Assembly (NCBI GenBank): GCA_007994965.1 | Contig: VOPW01000001.1 | Location: forward strand, 3,224,001 to 3,288,000 | Direction: 5' to 3' | DNA: 64,000 bases | From: Piscinibacter aquaticus | GTDB lineage: Bacteria; Pseudomonadota; Gammaproteobacteria; Burkholderiales; Burkholderiaceae_C | Shown: positions 56,393 to 64,000 of the stretch, in pieces | Numbering within the stretch: the first letter of the stretch is position 1 | Layout: each line of letters starts with the position of its first letter | Position numbers and translations under genes: made by a program | The notes under the pieces: generated by a model | Databases searched by the model: none | What the model was told of the DNA's origin: nothing | The model's input: only the letters and a program-made list of their open reading frames with translations

Positions 56393-57278
56393 ATGAGCCT
56401 CACCGCGCTGTACGAGGTGGCCGCGCCGGCCAAGCTCAACCTGTTCCTGCACGTGATCGGCCGCCGGGAGGATGGCTACCACCTGCTGCAGTCGGTCTTC
56501 GTGCTGATCGACTGGGCCGATACGCTGCACTTCGAACGCCGCAGCGACGGCAAGCTCGCCCGTCACGACCTCGGGCCAGCCCTGCCGGCCGACGATCTGT
56601 GCCTGCGCGCGGCGCGGCTGCTGCAGACCGAAAGCGGCACGACGCTCGGGGCCGACATCTCCATCGACAAGCAGCTCCTTGGGGCGCCGGCATGGGCGGC
56701 GGCAGCTCGGATGCCGCCAGCACGCTGCTGGCATTGAACCGACTATGGGGCCTGAACTGGCCGCGCCAGCGCGCCTGGCCACGCTCGGCCTGAAGCTCGG
56801 TGCCGACGTGCCCTTCTTCATCGGTGGACACAACGCCTTTGTCGAGGGCATCGGCGAGCGACTCACACCGATTCCGGTGCCGCCGGCGTGGCTGGCGGTG
56901 CTCAAGCCGGCCGCGTCGATCGAGACCCGTGCGATCTTCGGCAGCCCGCTGCTGGTACGCGATACCGAAGCTGTTATACTTGCGGGCTTTCTTGCAGACA
57001 CGGCTGGCAGCATGCGCCGTGTGCTCGACGGATTCGGCCGCAACGACCTGCAGCCGCCGGCCGAAGCGCACTGTGCGGATGTGGTCACCGCCCTCGAGAT
57101 CCTGCAGCGGCGCTTCGGCAACGCGCGGATGACCGGGTCGGGCAGCGCGGTGTTCGCGAGAGCAGGCACAGCCGTCGAACCCATGGCGACAATCCCGGCG
57201 GATCTTCCGCCGGGATGGGTGGGGCGGATGTGCCGCAGCCTGGAGCAGCATCCGCTCGTCGGTTGGGCTCCGGACTGA
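56393..57278 (+). CDS. ispE: 4-diphosphocytidyl-2-C-methyl-D-erythritol kinase IspE (two frameshifts)
   Basis: IspE is a GHMP kinase of the MEP isoprenoid pathway. The N-terminus has [20 protein letters not shown]; the ATP-binding loop is [13 protein letters not shown]; the C-terminal motif is [11 protein letters not shown]. Breaks lie near 56685 (lost base before the P-W-G-A-G stretch) and 56778 (lost C before CTGGCC). It encodes a TATACT promoter-like site near its end that could serve the following tRNA and prs. Confidence 0.93.
56975..56980 (+). promoter_or_regulatory. possible -10 element inside ispE
   Basis: TATACT followed by TGCGGGCTT copies the arrangement at tRNA-Met and rplU (TATACT-CGCGGGCTC). 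It lies 340 bases before tRNA-Gln and could provide extra transcription of tRNA-Gln, prs and rplY. Because it lies in coding sequence, chance is possible. Confidence 0.3.
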
Positions 57279-57319
57279 AAACCGGTTGAAGGTTCGGCGC
57301 GAAAGCGGCGGACCGGTGT

Positions 57320-57396
57320 AGGGGAGTCGCCAAGTTGGTTAAGGCATCGGATTTTGATTCCGACATGCGAGGGTTCGAGTCCTTCCTCCCCTGCCA
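57320..57396 (+). tRNA. tRNA-Gln (anticodon TTG)
   Basis: The acceptor AGGGGAG pairs with CTCCCCT; the anticodon stem TCGGA/TCCGA encloses TTTTGAT (anticodon TTG); the T loop is TTCGAGT; discriminator G and encoded CCA follow. It lies between ispE and prs as in many betaproteobacteria. Confidence 0.95.
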
Positions 57397-57465
57397 AATC
57401 TCCTGACGGATCGAGTGGATCCGTCCCGGTGCGCAACGAGCCCGGCAAGACCTGACGGAGCGATC

Positions 57466-58426
57466 GTGCTGTTCAACACCGTGCTGTTCACCGGCAACGC
57501 CAACCCGGCGCTGGCCCAGGAAATCGCGACGCACCTCGGCATCGAGCTCGGCAAGGCCAAGGTCGGTCGCTTCTCCGACGGTGAAGTCGACATCGAGATC
57601 GAACAGAACGTCCGCGCCCGCGACATCTTCGTGGTGCAGCCGACCTGCGCGCCGACCAACGAGAACCTGATGGAGCTGTGCATCATGGTCGACGCGCTCA
57701 AGCGTGCGTCGGCCAGGAGAGTCACCGCCGTCATTCCCTACTTCGGCTACGCCCGCCAGGATCGTCGCCCGCGCTCCACCCGCGTGCCGATCAGCGCCAA
57801 GGTCGTCGCCAACATGCTGGAAGCGGTCGGCGTCGAGCGGCTGCTGACCATGGACCTGCACGCCGACCAGATCCAGGGCTTCTTCGACATCCCGGTCGAC
57901 AACATCTACGCCTCGCCGGTGCTGCTGGCCGATCTGCAGGGCAAGCGCTACAGCGACCGGGTCGTGGTCTCGCCCGACGTCGGCGGCGTGGTGCGCGCCC
58001 GCGCGCTGGCCAAGCAGCTCGGCTGCGACCGCCATCATCGACAAGCGCCGCCCCAAGGCCAACGTCTCCGAGGTGATGCACGTCATCGGCGAGATCGAGG
58101 GCCGCAACTGCGTGATCATGGACGACATGATCGACACCGCCGGCACGCTGGTGAAGGCGGCCGAGGTGCTGAAGGAGCGCGGCGCGAAGAGCGTCTACGC
58201 CTACTGCACGCACGCGGTGTTCTCCGGCCCGGCGATCGAGCGCATCAAGAGCTCGGCGCTCGACGAGGTCGTGATCACCAACACCATTCCGCTCAACGAC
58301 GCCGGCAAGGCCTGCGCCAAGGTGCGCCAGCTGTCGGTGGCCTTCCTCTTCGCGGAGACCATCCGCCGCATTTCCGACGGCGAGTCCGTCACGTCCCTGT
58401 TCGCGGAACAAAACGCGAACTTCTAA
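57466..58426 (+). CDS. prs: ribose-phosphate pyrophosphokinase (frameshifted near 58030)
   Basis: Prs makes PRPP for purine, pyrimidine, histidine and NAD synthesis, supplying pur and his enzymes encoded elsewhere in the window. Signature stretches are [61 protein letters not shown] and the PRPP loop [13 protein letters not shown]. Two bases are lost near 58030, where LGCD should continue into AIIDKRRPK; the repaired sequence is GACCTGGCC. GTG at 57466, with GGAG upstream, gives [13 protein letters not shown]. Confidence 0.95.
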
Positions 58427-58475
58427 GCGGGGAGCACTGGTCGCGGGCGCCCGTTCACTTCCAACTGGAGTCACC

Positions 58476-59118
58476 ATGAAATTCGTCGCCTACGAGCGCA
58501 AGTTGCAGGGCACCGGAGCGAGCCGCCGCCTGCGCAATGCGCAAAAGGTGCCTGGCATCGTCTACGGTGCCGGCACGCCCACGATGATCGAGCTCGATCA
58601 CAACGCCCTCTTCTTCGCGCTGAAGAAGGAAGCGTTCCACTCCTCGCTGCTCGAGATGGAACTCAACGGCAAGAGCGAGCAGGTGCTGCTGCGTGACTAC
58701 CAGATGCACGCCTTCAAGCCCATCGTGCTGCACATCGACTTCCAGCGCGTGGACAAGACCACCAAGGTCACGAAGAAGGTGCCGCTGCACTTCATCAACG
58801 AAGAGAACTCGCCGGCCGTCAAGACCGACAAGTGCCTCGTGAACCACGTGGTCACCGAAGTGCAGATCCAGTGCCGGCTTCGCAGCTGCCCGAGTTCCTG
58901 ACCGTCGACCTGGGCAACCCGCCCGCGGCCAGTCGCTGCACGTCAGCGACCTGAAGCTGGCCGACGGCATCAAGGTCGTCACGCACGGCAAGAAGGACCC
59001 GGTGATCGTCTCGGTCTCGATGCAGTCCGAGGAAGAGGAAGCCGCGCCGGCACCGGCCGCCGCTCCCGCTCCGGCGCCCGCCAAGGGCAAGAAGGACGAG
59101 AAGCAGAACAAGAAGTGA
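58476..59118 (+). CDS. rplY: 50S ribosomal protein L25/general stress protein Ctc (two frameshifts)
   Basis: L25 in its long Ctc form binds 5S rRNA. The N-terminal L25 domain starts [18 protein letters not shown], has [11 protein letters not shown] and [20 protein letters not shown]; breaks near 58873 and 58925 separate it from the C-terminal domain ([26 protein letters not shown]). The tail is Ala/Pro then Lys-rich, ending QNKK. It lies 49 bases after prs and has its own terminator. Confidence 0.93.
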
Positions 59119-59148
59119 GGAATGCGGCACAGGCCGCATCCCCTTCCG

Positions 59149-59172
59149 AGCCCCGCCACGGCGGGGCTTTTT
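59149..59172 (+). terminator. intrinsic terminator of prs-rplY
   Basis: Arms AGCCCCGCC and GGCGGGGCT, with a two-base core (so a four- to six-base loop in practice), followed by TTTTT. It begins about 30 bases after the rplY stop and lies just ahead of the pth promoter. Confidence 0.9.
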
Positions 59173-59189
59173 CATGCCTGATCGACACC

Positions 59190-59195
59190 GATAAT
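59190..59195 (+). promoter_or_regulatory. -10 element at pth, spaced for a leaderless transcript
   Basis: GATAAT is followed by CCGCGCC and then the pth ATG. The element and spacer closely resemble those of hemA and mutM. Confidence 0.5.
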
Positions 59196-59202
59196 CCGCG
59201 CC

Positions 59203-59807
59203 ATGATCCGATTGCTGGTCGGCCTGGGCAACCCGGGCGCGGAATACGAAGCCACCCGGCACAACGCCGGTTTCTGGTTCATCGACGAGGTGGCGCGCAC
59301 GCTGAAGGTGTCGCTGGTGCCCGAGCGCAGCTACTTCGGCCTGGCCGCGCGTGCGAATACGGCCCACGGCCCGGTCTGGCTGCTCGAGCCGATGACCTAC
59401 ATGAATGCCTCGGGCAAATCGGTGGCGGCGCTGGCGCGATTCTTCAAGATCGCGCCGGAGGAGATCCTCGTCGCGCACGACGAGCTCGACATCCCGCCCG
59501 GCCTGGCGAAGATGAAGCTCGGCGGCAGCCACGCCGGCCACAACGGCCTGAAGGACATCCACGCACAGCTCGGCAGCGCCGACTACTGGCGGCTGCGCCT
59601 GGGCATCGGGCACCCGGGCGTGAAGGCCGAGGTGGTGAACTACGTGCTGAAGAAGCCTTCGGCCGAGCACCGCGAAGCCATCGACAAGTCGATCGAGCAG
59701 GCGATGTCGGCGCTCGACCTGATGCTCGCCGGCGAGATGGAACGCGCCATGATGAAGGTGCACGCCAAGCCGCAGCGCCCCAAGCCACCGCGACCGGAGC
59801 CTACGCC

Positions 59808-59811
<4 letters not shown>
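59203..59811 (+). CDS. pth: peptidyl-tRNA hydrolase
   Basis: Pth frees tRNA from prematurely released peptidyl-tRNA. The intact 202-residue protein has [18 protein letters not shown] with catalytic His20, [12 protein letters not shown], the Asp of [11 protein letters not shown] and [15 protein letters not shown]. The last 15 residues are Pro/Lys/Arg-rich. Its stop overlaps the next ATG (ATGA). Confidence 0.97.
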
Positions 59812-60984
<1,173 letters not shown>

Positions 60985-61029
60985 TGGCGGCCCCTCGGTG
61001 TTCTCCTGCCGCCAAAGTGTAGCCGCCGC

Positions 61030-61623
61030 TCAGGCGTTGCTTGCAGCTCGTAACAAGTGGGCGTGCACGTGGCCGGCGCGCAGGTGACGGTGGACGGTCA
61101 GGCCGAGCGTCGCCGCGTCGTCGGCCTTGAACTCGCGATCGGCCTCGAGGTAGACGAATCCGTCCGGCACGACGAGCCGCGCGGCGGCCTTCAGTGCCGG
61201 CGCAAACAGGTTCGCGTCGAACGGCGGATCGATGAACACGAGCTCGAAGCGCTGCGGCGCGCACGACGCCATCCAGCCCAGCGCATCGGCGCATTCGATG
61301 CGCAGCGTCGTCGCCTTCAGCCGCTCGCGCGAGGCGTTCAGGCTCGCCGCCAGCGAACGATCGCGCTCGAGCAGCACCACCTCGCTCGCCCCGCGCGAGG
61401 CGGCCTCGAAGCCCAGCGCGCCCGATCCGGCAAAGGCATCGAGGCAGCGCCAGCCGTCGAGATCGGCGCCCAGCCAGTTGAAGAGCGTTTCGCGCACGCG
61501 ATCGGGCGTCGGGCGCAAGCCCGGCCGATCGGCCACCGGCAGCTTGGAGCGCCTCCACAGCCCGCCGATGATGCGCACCTCGCGCGGCAAGGCGGCGCCG
61601 CGCGACTTCGGTGCCGGCTTCAC
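61030..61623 (-). CDS. rsmD: 16S rRNA (guanine966-N2)-methyltransferase RsmD
   Basis: RsmD methylates G966 of 16S rRNA. The intact 197-residue protein has [29 protein letters not shown], the SAM-binding [15 protein letters not shown] and the catalytic FIDPPF. The GTG start at 61623 overlaps the hisF stop (GTGA), so it is translated with the his operon. Confidence 0.94.
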   Translation of the reverse strand: MKPAPKSRGAALPREVRIIGGLWRRSKLPVADRPGLRPTPDRVRETLFNWLGADLDGWRCLDAFAGSGALGFEAASRGASEVVLLERDRSLAASLNASRERLKATTLRIECADALGWMASCAPQRFELVFIDPPFDANLFAPALKAAARLVVPDGFVYLEADREFKADDAATLGLTVHRHLRAGHVHAHLLRAASNA

Positions 61624-62400
61624 AGCCGCACCGGGATGCCGTCGCGCGCCAGCAGCGCCTTGGCCTGGCCGACGGTGAACTCGCCGTAGTGGAAGATGCT
61701 CGCCGCCAGCACCGCATCCGCCCCGCCGATGCGGATGCCCTCGGACAGGTGCTCCAGCGCACCGACGCCGCCGGAGGCGATCACCGGCACGCTCACCGCG
61801 TCGCTGACGGCGCGGGTGAGTTCGAGGTCGAAGCCGATCTTGGTGCCGTCGCGGTCCATGCTGGTCAGCAGGATCTCGCCGGCGCCGTGTTCGGCCATCT
61901 GCTTCGCCCAGGCCACCGCATCGAGGCCGACGTTCTTGCGCCCGCCGTGGGTATAGACGTCCCAGCCCGGGCCGCGCGCGGCGAGCTCGTCGCCATGGCG
62001 CTTCTTCGCATCGATCGCCACGACGATGCACTGCGCGCCGTATTTGGCCGAGGCGTCGCGAATCACCTGCGGGTTGGCCACCGCGGCCGAGTTGAAACTG
62101 ACCTTGTCGGCACCGGCATTGAGCAATCGCCGCACGTCGTCGACCGTGCGCACGCCGCCGCCCACCGTGAGCGGAATGAACACCTGCGAGGCCACCGCCT
62201 CGATGATGTGCAGGATCAGGTCGCGCCCGTCGCTGGTGGCGGTGATGTCGAGGAAGGTGAGCTCGTCGGCGCCCTGCTCGTTGTAGCGAGCGGCGATCTC
62301 GACCGGATCACCGGCGTCGCGCAGCTCGACGAAGTTGACGCCCTTGACGACCCGGCCTCCAGTGACGTCGAGGCAGGGGATGATTCTTTTTGGCAAGCAA
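61620..62400 (-). CDS. hisF: imidazole glycerol phosphate synthase cyclase subunit HisF
   Basis: HisF is the (beta/alpha)8 cyclase half of IGP synthase, using ammonia from His[18 protein letters not shown] carries the first catalytic Asp, [11 protein letters not shown] the second; phosphate loops are VGGGVRTV and ASGGVG. The frame is intact from a TTG at 62396, but the family starts M-L-A-K-R-I-I; TTG at 62400 followed by CTTGCCAAA fits this exactly if one A of the A5 run is an insertion error. Confidence 0.95.
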
Positions 62401-62405
62401 CGCGG

Positions 62406-63151
62406 TCAGGCCTCGCCGTTGAGTTCGTCGGCGCGGGCCTGCGCGGCGGCGAAATCGAGGTCGCCGGTGTAGATCGCCCGGCCGCAGATCACACCCTCGA
62501 TGCCTTCCGATTCGACCGCGCAGAGCTTTTCGATATCGGCCATGTTCGACAGGCCGCCCGAGGCGATCACGGAATCGTCAGCGCCTGCGCGAGCTTCACC
62601 GTGGCCTCGATGTTGATGCCGCTGAGCATGCCGTCGCGGCCGATGTCGGTGTAGATCACGCCCTCGACACCGTAGTCCTGGAACTTCTGCGCCTGGTCGA
62701 CCACCTCGTGGCCGGTGAGCTTGCTCCAGCCGTCGGTGGCGACCTTGCCGTCCTTCGCGTCCAGCCCGACGATGATGTGGCCGCCGAAGGCGGTGCAGGC
62801 ATCGTGCAGGAAGCCGGGGTTCTTCACCGCGGCCGTGCCGATGATGATGTAGCTCAGGCCGTCGTCGAGGTAGCGCTCGATGGTGTCGAGGTCGCGGATG
62901 CCGCCGCCGAGCTGCACCGGGATCTCGTCGCCCACCTCGGCGAGGATCGCCTTGATGGCCCCCTCGTTGACCGGCTTGCCGGCGAAGGCACCGTTGAGGT
63001 CGACGAGGTGCAAGCGCCGCGCACCGGCGTCGACCCAGCGCCGCGCCATCGCAGCCGGGTCTTCGCCAAAGGTGGTGGACTCGCTCATGTCGCCCTGCTT
63101 GAGGCGAACACATCGACCGTCTTTCAGGTCAATCGCGGGGATCAGCAGCAT
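62406..63151 (-). CDS. hisA: phosphoribosylformimino-5-aminoimidazole carboxamide ribotide isomerase HisA (frameshifted near 62572)
   Basis: HisA catalyses the Amadori isomerisation of ProFAR to PRFAR, the substrate of His[19 protein letters not shown] carries the first catalytic Asp, [11 protein letters not shown] the second; phosphate loops are QLGGGIRD and SGGLSN. One G is missing near 62572 (after KLAQALTIP). It lies 63 bases after hisH. Confidence 0.95.
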
Positions 63152-63214
63152 GGCCGATGGGCGTGGTGGGGAAGAGGGGGCACCCGAGGAGGTGGGGTGT
63201 GCAGGGGAAAGCCT

Positions 63215-63858
63215 TCAGGGATTCCAGTGCAGGAAGTTTCGGTACAGCGCGAGACCATGCTCGGCGCTCTTCTCGGGGTGAAACTGCGTCGCAAAAATAT
63301 TATCCCGGGCCACCGCGCGTAAAGCGCCCGCCGTAGTCGGCTTCGCCCACGCTGTGGCGCGCGTCCGACGGGCGGGCGTAGAAGCTGTGCACGAAGTAGA
63401 AGTACGCGTTGTCCGGCACGCCGGCCCAGACCGGGTGCGGCCGGGCCTGCACCACGGTTCCAGCCCATCTGGGGCACCTTGTAGCGGCTGCCGTCAGGCT
63501 GGGTGAGGCCTTCCAGCTGGAAGCGCACCACCTCGCCCGGAATCAGGCCCAGCCCGTCAGTGGGCCCTTCCTCGCTGCGCTCCAGCAGCATCTGCATGCC
63601 CACGCACACGCCCATCATCGGCTTGCGCGCGGCGGCGTCGAGCACGGCGTCCTGCAGGCCGGAGTCGCGCAGCTCCCGCATGCAGTCCGGCATGGCGCCC
63701 TGCCCCGGCAGCACGATGCGCTCGGCGGCGAACACGTCTTCCGGCCGGCTGGTGACGACCACCTCGAAGCCGGTACCCTGGGTGACGTGCATCACCGCCT
63801 GCGACACCGAGCGCAGGTTGCCCATGCCGTAGTCGACGACGGCGACGGTCTTGCCCAT
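63215..63858 (-). CDS. hisH: imidazole glycerol phosphate synthase glutaminase subunit HisH (two or more frameshifts)
   Basis: HisH releases ammonia from glutamine for HisF. The start [20 protein letters not shown] is followed by [11 protein letters not shown], the nucleophile Cys in [19 protein letters not shown], and after a two-base loss near 63455 [21 protein letters not shown]; after another break near 63320 come [13 protein letters not shown] with catalytic His and Glu, ending YRNFLHWNP. It overlaps nothing: the hisB stop lies one base upstream. Confidence 0.94.
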
Positions 63859-63859
63859 C

Positions 63860-64000
63860 TCAGAGGCTGCCCTTGGTGGACGGGATCACGCCCGCCGAGC
63901 GCGGATCGATGGCCAAGGCCATGCGCAGTGCGCGGCCGAAGGCCTTGAACACCGTCTCGGACGGTGGTGGGCGTTCTCGCCCTTCAGGTTGTCGATGTGC
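63860..64000 (-). CDS. hisB: imidazoleglycerol-phosphate dehydratase HisB, C-terminus only (frameshifted near 63963)
   Basis: Only the last 45 or so codons are inside the window. [12 protein letters not shown] includes a metal-binding His pair of the C-terminal repeat; after a lost base near 63963 [19 protein letters not shown] and the terminal STKGSL follow. It is the monofunctional dehydratase form usual in betaproteobacteria and the upstream neighbour of hisH. Confidence 0.9.
   Translation of the reverse strand, partial: AHRQPEGRERPPPSETVFKAFGRALRMALAIDPRSAGVIPSTKGSL

Overview
The window is GC-rich chromosomal DNA (roughly two thirds G+C by eye) from a betaproteobacterium of the order Burkholderiales, most like the Rubrivivax / Leptothrix / Ideonella / Methylibium group. 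This rests on protein sequence and on gene neighbourhoods typical of that order: pilS-pilR-ampD, rplU-rpmA-obgE-proB beside proS-rppH, pilB-pilC-pilD-coaE-zapD-yacG, lolB-ispE-tRNA-Gln-prs-rplY-pth and hisB-hisH-hisA-hisF. It is core genome: there is no prophage, insertion sequence, CRISPR array, toxin-antitoxin pair or secretion island that I can support.

Layout. 0-4 kb, minus strand: two lipoprotein genes (one cut by the edge, one an SGNH-hydrolase relative), then sua5, purK, purE. 4-9 kb, minus: a histone H1-like nucleoid protein made of tandem repeats, then nrdB and nrdA behind a promoter carrying an NrdR box. 9-14 kb, minus: ampD, pilR, pilS, a small zinc-ribbon-like protein and a CcsA-type membrane protein. 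14-24 kb, mostly plus: ffh and ftsY (both halves of the SRP pathway), tRNA-Met, miaB, hemA, prfA, prmC, grxD, ubiX. 24.7-30.8 kb: a lytic transglycosylase, proS, rppH, proB, obgE, rpmA, rplU. 31-38 kb, plus: ispB, tRNA-Pro, pilB, pilC, pilD, coaE, zapD, yacG and a lipoprotein. 38-45 kb, plus: CIRCE-controlled groES-groEL, a DUF1631 protein and a patatin / POTRA / beta-barrel fusion of the PlpD type. 45-54 kb: an alpha/beta hydrolase, engB, cytochrome c4, msrP-msrQ, the complete mla lipid-transport operon and mutM. 54-60 kb, plus: a TPR protein, lolB, ispE, tRNA-Gln, prs, rplY, pth. 60-64 kb, minus: a ferredoxin, coaD, rsmD, hisF, hisA, hisH and the end of hisB.

Together these genes serve translation and protein targeting (ffh, ftsY, prfA, prmC, proS, rpmA, rplU, rplY, pth, obgE, engB, rsmD, miaB, three tRNAs), nucleotide and cofactor supply (purE, purK, nrdAB, prs, coaD, coaE, hemA, ispB, ispE, ubiX, his genes), envelope maintenance (mla, lolB, ampD, lytic transglycosylase) and type IV pili (pilS, pilR, pilB, pilC, pilD).

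The most striking property is technical but informative. More than 40 of about 70 protein genes, including essential single-copy ones, are broken by one- or two-base indels, about 70 in all. When the expected reading is restored, roughly 20 of the junctions become CCAGG or CCTGG; many others lie in short homopolymer runs. This points to systematic read errors at a methylated CCWGG motif rather than to gene decay, so frameshifted genes below are called as functional genes spanning the break.
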